64,000 nt of DNA from Candidatus Zhuqueibacterota bacterium (GTDB lineage Bacteria; Zhuqueibacterota; Zhuqueibacteria; Thermofontimicrobiales; Thiofontviventaceae). Numbering within the stretch: the stretch's first letter is position 1; every line of letters starts with the position of its first letter. Below the pieces are notes generated by a model that was not told the origin of the DNA, ran no database searches, and saw only the letters and a list, made by a program, of their open reading frames with translations. The position numbers and the translations under genes are program-made. The stretch covers positions 1-64,000 of the forward strand of contig JAFGDW010000221.1 in NCBI GenBank assembly GCA_016931935.1, given 5' to 3'. Of this stretch, positions 8,842 through 17,581 are shown piece after piece.

Positions 8842-9775
8842 GCTTCGGGTAGATATTTGTAACACGTGTTTGAGATTTGTATCGCTACTATTGATAGTTG
8901 TATTTTGTTTCGGCTGTTCCAAAAAGGATGCGCATGTAACGCAAAACGTAGTTCTGCGTGTCGGCACCGATGTACTAACTTTAGATGAAATCCAAAAGCA
9001 AGTACCCCTCGAAAAATATTCAACTTTAACGCGTGAACAGGTCGCTAATTATGTACAAGTGTGGCTGGAAAAAGAATTGCTGGTGCAGGAGGCATATCGC
9101 ACAGGATTGGATAAGCATCCGGATCTGCCAGCAGTTCTTAAGCAAGCTGAACGTGACTTCCTGGTTAATTTATTAATCGATTCCGTGTATTCAAAGGATG
9201 TTTATGTACCTGAACAGGAAATGATCAATTACTACGAACGAAATAAAGAAAATTATGATCGATCTGAAAATGAAATCCATACATTATGTATTTTGGTAGA
9301 TGATGAAAAAGTTGCCTATGAAGCCAGAAGACGAATTTTACGCGGAGAAGATTTTGAACAAGTTGCGAAAGAAGTGTCTATAGACTATGCACGTCGCAAT
9401 CGAATTGATATGGGTTATTTTAAACCAAGTGAAGTTGTGCCGGAAATTGCACGTCACGTTTTTGATTACAAAGTTGGTTCCGTCACATCGGTAATCAAAT
9501 CCGACTTTGGATATCATATTTTCAAAATATTGGACCGTCGAAATTCTCATACAGTAAAAGATTATGAAGAAGTAAAGGACGAGATAAGAAACAATATCAT
9601 TGCTGATCGAAAAACAGAACGTTATCAAAATTATATTACCAGTCTCAAAAGTAATGTTGAAATTGTCAGCAATTATGGATTGTTGAATCAATTATTTAAT
9701 GATGACAAGCCGCCTCAACAAATCCAAAAAGTACCACCGGTGGCTGAATCAAATATGGAGCACTCGAATGATTAA
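8816..9775 (+). CDS. peptidylprolyl isomerase lipoprotein (parvulin type), second of three
   Basis: The 319-residue protein has a hydrophobic N-terminal segment ending in a lipobox-like CFGC followed by SKKD, so it is probably also a lipoprotein. After a SurA_N-like region (RVGTDVLTLDEIQKQVPLEKY) comes one PpiC/parvulin domain, about residues 160-250, with HTLCILVDDEKVAYEARRRI, DMGYFKPSEVVPEIARHVF and KSDFGYHIFKILDRR. The gene overlaps the preceding one by 26 bp and the following one by 8 bp. The ATG at 8816 gives a charged 20-residue leader before the hydrophobic core; a TTG about 50 bp later is an alternative start. It probably helps fold outer-membrane or secreted proteins. Confidence 0.85.
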   Translation: MQNYGKKTRLRVDICNTCLRFVSLLLIVVFCFGCSKKDAHVTQNVVLRVGTDVLTLDEIQKQVPLEKYSTLTREQVANYVQVWLEKELLVQEAYRTGLDKHPDLPAVLKQAERDFLVNLLIDSVYSKDVYVPEQEMINYYERNKENYDRSENEIHTLCILVDDEKVAYEARRRILRGEDFEQVAKEVSIDYARRNRIDMGYFKPSEVVPEIARHVFDYKVGSVTSVIKSDFGYHIFKILDRRNSHTVKDYEEVKDEIRNNIIADRKTERYQNYITSLKSNVEIVSNYGLLNQLFNDDKPPQQIQKVPPVAESNMEHSND

Positions 9776-11048
9776 AAAGTATTTATTCATTGGTATAATA
9801 TTAATATCTGTTGTTCCAGCGTATGGGCAACAAGTGTTGGATAAAGTACTTGCGATTGTGGATGATGACATTATCCTGCAATCGGAACTCATGCAATTAG
9901 CAGTAAATTATGCGTTGCAGTCAAACATCAATCCTCAAGCAAATCCAACTGAGTTGGAAAAATTGCAAAATCAGGTTTTGGATAACATGATCACTCAAAA
10001 AATATTGTTAGCCAAAGCAGAGGATGATACAGTGGAAGTGAGTGAGCGCGAGGTTGATAATGTTCTTGATGAACAAATAGATCGGATGATCGAACAATTG
10101 GGATCTGTTGAAAAAGTTGAAGAATATCTTGGTTCAACGATCAGTAAAATCAAGCGCGATTTTCGAACTGAAGTTGAAGATAATTTAAAAGTGGAGCAAC
10201 TTAAACGGCAAAAATTGCAGACGATACAAATATCCCGTCGTGAAGTTCAGGAATTTTATGAAAATAATCTTGACAGTTTACCGGATTTAAAGGAAACAGT
10301 AGATATAAGTCATATTCTTATTCAAGTAAAGCCAGGAGCTGAGGGCGAAGCTAAAGCCCGCAAGCAAATTGATGATTTATTGGTCAGGGTTAAAAACGGA
10401 GAAGATTTTGCTGAACTGGCTCGCAAATATTCTGAAGACCCGGGATCTAAAAATCGTGGTGGCGAATTAGGCTTTTTTCAGCGAGGTGAGTTTGTCCGCG
10501 AATTTGAAGAGGTCGCTTTCAACTTGCAACCCGGAGAAATCTCTGATGTTGTAAAATCCGAACATGGTTTCCATATTATTCTAATGATTGAGCGGCGTGG
10601 AGAAAAAATAAATGTCCGTCATATTTTGATACGATTAGTAGCGACTCCGGAAGATGCAGAAGCAACCGAGAAAAAAGTGCGGGAAATTCGACAAATGCTA
10701 AATGAACCAGGCGCGGATTTTGCAGAAATTGCTAAAAAGTACTCGGACGATGCCACGACTCGTGATCAAGGCGGCCATCTTGGACAATTTCAACTGGATG
10801 AAATGCAGGAACCCGAATTTAAACGCGTGATCGCGGGAATGGACCCCGGAGAAATTTCCGAGCCATTTCAGACACGATTTGGATGGCACATTCTTAAATT
10901 GAACAGTCGTGAAGACGCCCGGGAACTTACAATTGACAAAGATTGGGAGCAGGTTGAGCGCTGGGCATTGAACCATAAACAACAGGAAGTGTTTAAGAAT
11001 TGGGTCAGTGAATTGAAAAAGGATACATTTGTCGATATTAAAAAATGA
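9768..11048 (+). CDS. SurA-like periplasmic chaperone/peptidylprolyl isomerase, third of three
   Basis: SurA escorts unfolded outer-membrane proteins across the periplasm. The 426-residue product has a cleavable signal peptide (hydrophobic segment ending PAYGQ), a SurA_N chaperone domain starting QVLDKVLAIVDDDIILQSEL, and two well-formed parvulin domains. These are near residues 175-280 (VDISHILIQVKPG, KYSEDPGSKNRGGELGFF, EHGFHIILM) and 280-390 (INVRHILIRL, KYSDDATTRDQGGHLGQF, RFGWHILKL). The ATG at 9768 is chosen because it starts the signal peptide and overlaps the previous stop by 8 bp; an upstream ATG at 9699 would add an unrelated basic stretch. The gene ends the operon, and a terminator follows within about 20 bp. 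Confidence 0.92.
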   Translation: MIKKYLFIGIILISVVPAYGQQVLDKVLAIVDDDIILQSELMQLAVNYALQSNINPQANPTELEKLQNQVLDNMITQKILLAKAEDDTVEVSEREVDNVLDEQIDRMIEQLGSVEKVEEYLGSTISKIKRDFRTEVEDNLKVEQLKRQKLQTIQISRREVQEFYENNLDSLPDLKETVDISHILIQVKPGAEGEAKARKQIDDLLVRVKNGEDFAELARKYSEDPGSKNRGGELGFFQRGEFVREFEEVAFNLQPGEISDVVKSEHGFHIILMIERRGEKINVRHILIRLVATPEDAEATEKKVREIRQMLNEPGADFAEIAKKYSDDATTRDQGGHLGQFQLDEMQEPEFKRVIAGMDPGEISEPFQTRFGWHILKLNSREDARELTIDKDWEQVERWALNHKQQEVFKNWVSELKKDTFVDIKK

Positions 11049-11068
11049 TGAATAATAACATAAACTTT

Positions 11069-11100
11069 AAATAGCGACGTTATGTGTCGCTATTTTTTTT
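11069..11100 (+). terminator. rho-independent terminator after the surA-like gene
   Basis: The inverted repeat AAATAGCGAC / GTCGCTATTT has a 7-base loop (GTTATGT) and runs directly into eight or more T residues. It lies about 20 bp after the stop codon of the third parvulin gene. Confidence 0.9.
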
Positions 11101-11118
11101 CAATTATGAAGGTGATAT

Positions 11119-11808
11119 GTGTGGAAATACTGTCCTAAACTAAGGTTATACATCATTGGAAGTGTTTTTTTGATGTTGATATTCGCTATCCGGGTAGATC
11201 GATTAATGGGGCAAAGTGAATTTACAATTGCTCGCTTGAAATATCGGGGCGGTGGTGACTGGTATAACGATCCGACGGCCATACCCAATTTATTGAATTT
11301 TGTAAAGCAAAATACACTCATTCAAACGGCGCAGGATGAAAAAAAATTGACATTACTTTCCGAAGAACTATTTACCTACCCGATGCTTTTTATTACCGGT
11401 CATGGTAAAATGGTATTTTCTGATGAAGAAGTCAAGAATCTCCGGACGTATTTAATGAACGGTGGATTTCTATATGCAGATGATGATTATGGAATGGATG
11501 AGTTTTTTCGGGCTGCGATAAAAAAGGCCTTTCCTGATAAAGAACTTGTGGAAATTCCTTTTTCTCACCCGATTTATCATTGCCATTACGATTTTCCGAC
11601 AGGTCCCCCCAAAATACATGAGCATGATGGTGGACCCCCGAAAGCGTTTGGCTTATTTCATGAAAGTCGACTGATCCTTTATTATACATTTAACACCAAT
11701 ATTTCTGATGGTTGGCCGGATGCTGATGTCCATGGAAACCCGGAGGATGTTCGATTAAAGGCATTTAAAATGGGTACAAATATTGTTGTTTATGCATTGC
11801 TAAATTGA
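11119..11808 (+). CDS. DUF4159 domain protein, exported or membrane-anchored
   Basis: The 229-residue protein has an N-terminal hydrophobic segment (about residues 9-25) and then the features of DUF4159: TIARLKYRGGGDWYNDP, a middle TGHGKMVFSDEEVKNLRTYL, GGFLYADDDYGMDEFFRAAI, and HPIYHCHYDFPTGPPKIHEHDGGP. The fold is thought to resemble class I glutamine amidotransferase or ThuA-like proteins, without an obvious catalytic cysteine. In related genomes DUF4159 genes stand beside MoxR, DUF58, BatA and DUF4175 genes; here the DUF4175-like gene follows and BatA lies 26 kb away. The GTG at 11119 is preceded by a GAAGGTGA ribosome binding site. The biochemical function is unknown. Confidence 0.8.
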   Translation: MWKYCPKLRLYIIGSVFLMLIFAIRVDRLMGQSEFTIARLKYRGGGDWYNDPTAIPNLLNFVKQNTLIQTAQDEKKLTLLSEELFTYPMLFITGHGKMVFSDEEVKNLRTYLMNGGFLYADDDYGMDEFFRAAIKKAFPDKELVEIPFSHPIYHCHYDFPTGPPKIHEHDGGPPKAFGLFHESRLILYYTFNTNISDGWPDADVHGNPEDVRLKAFKMGTNIVVYALLN

Positions 11809-11881
11809 AAGAGTACGAGTATATTTATTACATCGCTTTTCGGTGAAAAGAACTTGTTGTAATGTCATATATAAAAGGTAT

Positions 11882-11968
11882 GCTTCGACACCATTTGTAA
11901 CGTGAATAGCGACGGCGCGACGCAGCGAAACAACAGGTTCAGCATATGTTTCCTGAGCTTGTCGAAGG
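11882..11968. repeat. intergenic palindromic repeat, family B (TTCGACA/TGAGCTTGTCGAA type)
   Basis: In the 325-bp gap between the DUF4159 and DUF4175-like genes, GCTTCGACA at 11882 is followed at 11952 by CCTGAGCTTGTCGAAGG. The same words recur in at least five other gaps of this window. No gene was recognised in the rest of the gap. Confidence 0.6.
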
Positions 11969-12133
11969 GAACAATTGAACAATTTATAAATTTGACACAA
12001 CACTAAAAAAGCACGTGAATACAACTTACTTAACGGGAACCCTTTTCCTTATACTATGTCCGGTCGATTAGGTTGGAAATATTGCAACGGGTTGTGAAAT
12101 GTAAAATGTGGTTACAACGTGGCGGAATGCATC

Positions 12134-15100
12134 ATGGAGCGGAATTCAACAAATATTGAATATAATTTTTTTTTAAAACGCCTGCAGCGAGTGCGGAATC
12201 ATGAAAAGATGATTTCACTTTTTGCCGGTTTATTACGGTTTGTGGCGTGGTCGGCGGGAATCCTTCTGTTGTTTCTCACCTTTGAATGGATATTTCAATT
12301 TGACCAATATAGTCGTATCGTTATCGATATCAGTGCGGTTGTTGCAATAATGGTGATTGCACTGTATCATGTTGGGCTTCCAGTCTTTCGGATTTTGTTC
12401 AGATATTATCATCCGTCGCTGGACAATGTTGCCATGCGTGTTGGTGAAATCTTTCCGGCAGTACGTGACCGCCTGGTAAATGCACTTCAGGTATATCGTA
12501 ATTATTCAGAAAATAAGGATCATTACGCTCCCGATCTGGTACGGCTGGCGTTGGATCGGGTACACGAGCAAACAAAAGACCTGGATTTCTTCGCAATTGT
12601 AAATCGAAAACCGATTAGTAGAGGTGCGTTGCAACTTATCGGGACAATGGTGATAGTTGTGCCGCTTCTGGCTGGTTTTCGTACATCGTATCGACTTGCT
12701 GTCGAACGGTTATTACACCCTTCAAAAGAATTTCAATCTGAATTACCGTTTAAATTGTCAATTTTGCCCGGTAATACACAAATTCTCAAGGATGAAAATG
12801 TTGATATAAAAATTAGTGGCGAGGGAAGCATTCCATCAACATTGCATTTGCATGTGAAAAATGTGGCCACAGGTTATGAAAACGTGGTTGATTTGACAAA
12901 CCGGCAAAATAAATTTTTTTACACGCTGGAACGTGTAAAAGATTCCACACAATATTATGTGACGGCTCCCAATTTCGTATCCTATACCCATTCCATTAAA
13001 GTTGTGGAACTTCCGATGGTTCGGCATTTGCAGGTTCGATTGAATTATCCTGCCTATTCACGTTTGGAACAGCAATTCCTCGATGACAATGTCGGCGATA
13101 TTACAGCGCTTAAAGGCACTCGTGCATATATTCATTTGGAAGCGAACAAACAAATTGAAAAGGCAGAGTTGATATTCGAGCGCTCAGCAGCGAAAGCATT
13201 GGATGTTCATGGTACGACAGCGGATGTTCGATTTACGATAAATAACGATGACATTTATTCGGTAAAGCTATCCGATCGGAATGCCTATGAAAATCAAAAT
13301 CCGATTGCATATCGAATTCAGGTTGTTGATGATAATTCACCTCTTATTCGCATTACTGAACCGGGGGAAGATGTGGATATTTCCGATGATATGCAACTCC
13401 CGATTCGAATTGAAGCGGAAGACGATTTTGGATTTAACGATTTAAAATTTTATTATCGTCTGTTGAAATCGAATTTTACAGCCGACACCACAACCAGAAA
13501 TTTTGAATTGACACTCGAGAATCGGCAGATTGAAAAATTGACGCATACGTTTATTTGGGACTTATCAGATTTAAATTTATACCCGGAGGATATTGTTGCT
13601 TACTACGCAATTATCAGAGATAACGATACTGTCTCTGGTCCGAAACCGGCACGTAGTTTAACGTATCATGTTCGCTTTCCTTCAATTTTAGAAATGTATG
13701 ATGAAGTGGAAAAAGAACAGGATATGACATACGAGTCGGTGGAAGGCATGTACGAGCAAAGTAAGGAATTAAAAGAGAAATTATCTGATTTGGTTCAGGA
13801 AATGAAGAAGGACCCCAATTTAAATTGGGAAGAGCAAAAGCAACTGGAAGATGCCGTAAAAACCCAACAGGAATTGCAGCAAACCCTGCAGAATGTTGAG
13901 CAGCAGTTGGATGAAATGATCCGACAGATGGAAAAGAATGATTTGATGAGTGTTGAAACTTTGAAAAAATACATGGAGCTGCAAAATTTAATTCAGGAGA
14001 TGATGACGGATGAATTAAAACAGGCCATGGAAGAGCTGCAAAAGGCTATGGAAAACGTAGACCCGGACCAGCTAAAACAGGCTGTAGAAAATCTGGACAT
14101 TAATCAGGAAGAATTCCTGAAAAATATTGAAAAAACACTTTCATTATTAAAACGTTTACAGGCAGAACAGAAACTGGACGAAGTTGCAAAAAAAGTAGAA
14201 TCGATGCTGGAGCAGCAAAATGATATTAATCAAAAGGCAGGCGAAGCAGATCAAACATCCAAAGATCAATTAGCAGGTGAGCAACAAAAACTTGAGCAGG
14301 ATGCAGCATCGCTTGAAAAAGATCTTTCTAAATTACAACAAACGATGAATGAGTTTTCCGATATGCCGACTGAGGATTTGCAAAACACCCAAGACATGAT
14401 GCAAGACCAGCAACTCATGGCTAATATGAATCAGGCAAAACAGCAGTTTCAGCAGGGAAATTTTCAAAAGGGCCAGCAATCCGGGCAGAAGTCGCAACAG
14501 ACACTTTCTCAAATGATGTCATCGCTTCAAATGGCCAAGCAAAAAATGTTACAACAGCAAAAGGATGAAATTTTAGCTGAAATGCGACGTATGAATCATG
14601 ATTTATTGCAGCTATCCAAAAAACAGGAAGATGTAATGGAGTCGACCAAATCTTTAGGTGAAAACAGTACTCATATCGAGGAAATGGCTGACAGTCAGCA
14701 GGATTTGGTGAATGGTTTACAGCGCGTGACGAATCAAGCCGGAAAAATGGAAAATAAATCATTTTTTATGACTCCGCAAATAACACGATCAATCGGCAGT
14801 TCATTAATGAACATGCAAAATTCAATCGGTAATATCGAAGCGCGAAACATGCCGCGGGCAGCTCGTGATCAGGGGCATGCAATGGCGGCGCTAAATGATG
14901 CTGTGAAACAGATTTTTGATGCAATGCAACAGTTGTCTTCTGCCCAATCCAGTTCCGGCTTGCAGAACATGATGCAGCAAATGTCGCAGATGGCGCAACA
15001 ACAGCAGGGGATAAATCAACAGACCATGCAGCTTGGTATGGGACAATTAATGACTATGGAGCAGCAAGCAGCGATGGCACGATTGGCCGCTCAGCAGGCA

Positions 15101-15508
15101 GCGCTTAAAAAATCGATGGAGCAACTGGCACAAGAATATGGTGGCCGGTCCGATGTTCTTGGAGACTTGAATCAGATTGCAAAGGATATGGATGATGTCG
15201 CCAGGGATCTTAAAGGCCAGAATTTAACGCGGCAAACATATAATCGTCAACGGCGGATATTATCCCGACTGTTGGATGCGCAAAAATCCATGCAACGGCG
15301 GGAATATAGCAAAAAACGACAAGCTGAAACAGGCAAATATTACATTGCAAAAAATCCGGGAATGTTACCGGCGAATCTTGGTGAACGCAATTTGCAATTT
15401 CGACAGGATATTTTGAAAGCGATGAAAGAAGGGTACACAAAAGATTATCAGGAATTAATAAAAAAGTACTTTGAGGCGTTAGTGAATGAAGGCGAGCAGG
15501 ATAATTAA
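12134..15508 (+). CDS. large DUF4175-like membrane protein with glutamine-rich coiled coil
   Basis: The 1,124-residue protein has two N-terminal membrane segments within about residues 30-90 and a third near 165-185, then a periplasmic beta-rich region to about 510. The rest (about 515-1,090) is a long, very Q-, E- and M-rich coiled coil with stretches such as QQTLQNVEQQLDEMIRQMEK. This is the layout of DUF4175-type proteins encoded with DUF4159 and BatA in related bacteria. The ATG at 12134 is preferred because GGCGGA at 12121-12126 sits at good spacing; a GTG at 12119 would add five residues. It overlaps the following TPR gene by 23 bp, so the two are probably co-translated. The function is unknown; an envelope-spanning scaffold is possible. 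Confidence 0.75.
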   Translation: MERNSTNIEYNFFLKRLQRVRNHEKMISLFAGLLRFVAWSAGILLLFLTFEWIFQFDQYSRIVIDISAVVAIMVIALYHVGLPVFRILFRYYHPSLDNVAMRVGEIFPAVRDRLVNALQVYRNYSENKDHYAPDLVRLALDRVHEQTKDLDFFAIVNRKPISRGALQLIGTMVIVVPLLAGFRTSYRLAVERLLHPSKEFQSELPFKLSILPGNTQILKDENVDIKISGEGSIPSTLHLHVKNVATGYENVVDLTNRQNKFFYTLERVKDSTQYYVTAPNFVSYTHSIKVVELPMVRHLQVRLNYPAYSRLEQQFLDDNVGDITALKGTRAYIHLEANKQIEKAELIFERSAAKALDVHGTTADVRFTINNDDIYSVKLSDRNAYENQNPIAYRIQVVDDNSPLIRITEPGEDVDISDDMQLPIRIEAEDDFGFNDLKFYYRLLKSNFTADTTTRNFELTLENRQIEKLTHTFIWDLSDLNLYPEDIVAYYAIIRDNDTVSGPKPARSLTYHVRFPSILEMYDEVEKEQDMTYESVEGMYEQSKELKEKLSDLVQEMKKDPNLNWEEQKQLEDAVKTQQELQQTLQNVEQQLDEMIRQMEKNDLMSVETLKKYMELQNLIQEMMTDELKQAMEELQKAMENVDPDQLKQAVENLDINQEEFLKNIEKTLSLLKRLQAEQKLDEVAKKVESMLEQQNDINQKAGEADQTSKDQLAGEQQKLEQDAASLEKDLSKLQQTMNEFSDMPTEDLQNTQDMMQDQQLMANMNQAKQQFQQGNFQKGQQSGQKSQQTLSQMMSSLQMAKQKMLQQQKDEILAEMRRMNHDLLQLSKKQEDVMESTKSLGENSTHIEEMADSQQDLVNGLQRVTNQAGKMENKSFFMTPQITRSIGSSLMNMQNSIGNIEARNMPRAARDQGHAMAALNDAVKQIFDAMQQLSSAQSSSGLQNMMQQMSQMAQQQQGINQQTMQLGMGQLMTMEQQAAMARLAAQQAALKKSMEQLAQEYGGRSDVLGDLNQIAKDMDDVARDLKGQNLTRQTYNRQRRILSRLLDAQKSMQRREYSKKRQAETGKYYIAKNPGMLPANLGERNLQFRQDILKAMKEGYTKDYQELIKKYFEALVNEGEQDN

Positions 15509-17330
15509 ATTAATGGGCATTGCGTTATTTTTCGCATTTCAGGTATCCGCCCAACAGCAGCGCATGGATAATAAACAGATGCGTCAGCTTGAACGTGTTG
15601 CGGCTAATTACGAGGCAAGCGGGAAATATAATGATGCGCTTCAATTATATCAGCGATTATGGGATCGCGCTCCGGATAACATTGGCTATTATCGCGGCGT
15701 GAAAGATAATCTGATCAGGCAAAAGCAATTTAATGAAGCAGTACTTACTGTAAAAAAAATGATTGGCATTCGCCCGGAACCATTTGTTGAAGCCGATTTG
15801 GGAGAAGTTTACTATATAGCCAACCAGGAAGATCAGGCATTTCGTGAATGGAACGCTATTCTTGAAAGACAGAAAAATAATCCGGCTGCTTTTCAGGCGG
15901 TGGCCAATGTAATGGTGGCAAATAGGCTGGTCGATGAGGCAATAGAAGTATATAAAAAGGGCCGTGAACTAATTTCGAGTCGGGATATTTTCGTGTTGGA
16001 ATTAGCAAATCTGTATCACTCGAAACTGGATTACCTAAATGCCACGGAAATGTATATTGAATATTTGCGGTACAAACCGGATCGATTTAGTTTTGTGGAA
16101 AGTCAGATAGGTCGGTTAGCAAAAAACATTGAAGAATGGCAACCAATCGCCAAAATTATTCAGAAGCAAATTGCGCGCGACAGTGAAAATACGCAATGGC
16201 GAAAACTACTTGCCAGTCTTTACATGCAATTTGCTGAATATGAACTGGCATTTCAACAATATGAGTACATCGATGGCCATGAAGATAAATCCAATGATCG
16301 TAAACGAAAACGCTGGGGTCAGGAACTATTTCGTTTTGGACAGAGCGCCCTACAGGATGGTGCATTTGAATATGCGGAAAAAGCCTTTCGGTTAGTGATT
16401 GAACGTTATCCTGATTCCGCGGTTGTTCCCGATGCAATGGTGGGAATGGCTGAAGCAACCGAGCGGCAAAGGAAATACGGAGAGGCATTTCGAATATACA
16501 CAGATGTTGTCAATACATATCCGCAACGGGATCAAACGCGACAAGCATATTTCCGAATCGGTGATATTCAACTGAATGTGTTGCATCAACCCGATGACGC
16601 ACGAAAAACATATTTAAAAATTCTTGATCAGTTCTCAGTTGGTAATGATAGCTATTTTGCACGATTCAAAATTGCCCAGTGTGACATCCGTCGCGGAGAT
16701 ATTGCGGAAGCCAAACGTTCATATCAACAGGTTATATTGTCGCGGGAGTCATCAGATGAAATAAAAGCCCAGGCAACGTTCTACCAATCCCTGGTTGATT
16801 TTTGGCAGGGTGACTTTCAATTGGCATTAAAAAAACTTAATACTATTTCAGCAGTGAATACCGTACAAGATCATGAACGTGGTTTGTTCGTTAACGATGC
16901 GTTGGAATTATTCATGTTTATAAATGAACACCAAAAAGATTCAACTGCCTTACGTTCGTTTGCCCGGGCTGAATTGTTTATAGAGCAGAACAAACTTGAT
17001 TCGGCGCTGACCAAGCTTTATTCCCTAAAGGCACAATCACCACCATCTTCACTAATAGATGTCGCTTTATTCCAAATTGGGCATGTAGAATTTTCCATCG
17101 GGAATTATCAGAAATCAATGAGTGCGTACAATGAAATAATTGATACGTTTCCACAAAGTATTTATTGTGACATGGCGCAGCAGGCAATTGGTAATGTTTA
17201 TGAGCAGGGATTCGGCGATATTCCGAAGGCAATCGATGCATACGAAAAAGTGTTGATCAATTATCCCAATAGTATGCTAATTGAAGATATCCGCCGAAAA
17301 ATTCGCGAGCTTGAACTGGTGGGATCGTAA
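15486..17330 (+). CDS. exported tetratricopeptide repeat protein
   Basis: The 614-residue protein has a signal peptide (KLMGIALFFAFQVSAQ) and then TPR-like helical pairs through almost its entire length, such as YEASGKYNDALQLYQRLWDRAPDN, FEYAEKAFRLVIERYPDSAVVPDAM and GDIPKAIDAYEKVLINYPNS. The later repeats resemble those of BamD and CpoB (YbgF), which end in the typical YP(N/D)S. It overlaps the upstream DUF4175-like gene by 23 bp, suggesting that the two work in one complex. No catalytic motif was seen. A periplasmic adaptor role is the simplest reading. The gap that follows holds a family B repeat. Confidence 0.85.
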   Translation: MKASRIIKLMGIALFFAFQVSAQQQRMDNKQMRQLERVAANYEASGKYNDALQLYQRLWDRAPDNIGYYRGVKDNLIRQKQFNEAVLTVKKMIGIRPEPFVEADLGEVYYIANQEDQAFREWNAILERQKNNPAAFQAVANVMVANRLVDEAIEVYKKGRELISSRDIFVLELANLYHSKLDYLNATEMYIEYLRYKPDRFSFVESQIGRLAKNIEEWQPIAKIIQKQIARDSENTQWRKLLASLYMQFAEYELAFQQYEYIDGHEDKSNDRKRKRWGQELFRFGQSALQDGAFEYAEKAFRLVIERYPDSAVVPDAMVGMAEATERQRKYGEAFRIYTDVVNTYPQRDQTRQAYFRIGDIQLNVLHQPDDARKTYLKILDQFSVGNDSYFARFKIAQCDIRRGDIAEAKRSYQQVILSRESSDEIKAQATFYQSLVDFWQGDFQLALKKLNTISAVNTVQDHERGLFVNDALELFMFINEHQKDSTALRSFARAELFIEQNKLDSALTKLYSLKAQSPPSSLIDVALFQIGHVEFSIGNYQKSMSAYNEIIDTFPQSIYCDMAQQAIGNVYEQGFGDIPKAIDAYEKVLINYPNSMLIEDIRRKIRELELVGS

Positions 17331-17405
17331 AACAGAAACTTATAAATGAGAAGTTACATTGTTCCGTGGTTGTATCAAAAATTTGAAAATGTAAGAATTC
17401 TTCAT

Positions 17406-17482
17406 GCTGAGCGAAGTCGAAGCATATTATTTTGTGTGTTTTAAAATCTTTCAACGGAGTATTATCCTGAGTTTGACGAAGG
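17406..17482. repeat. intergenic repeat, family B, degenerate copy
   Basis: GCTGAGCGAAGTCGAAGCA at 17406-17424 and TCCTGAGTTTGACGAAGG at 17465-17482 are variants of the family B arms. They lie in the 251-bp gap between the TPR gene and the next gene. No reading frame is present. Confidence 0.5.
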
Positions 17483-17581
17483 ACTAAAGATGAGGCAGGA
17501 CATGACTTTTGACATCGTTATCGGAATTTAGTACTGATGCTCTGCGTCCACTTGTTGCAAATCGGAAGTTGAGGTGTTTGA

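Noticed and set aside
17509-17531. TTGACA in the gap before 17582 as a -35 box
   Set aside because: The hexamer 17 bp downstream (near TACTGA) does not resemble a -10 box.
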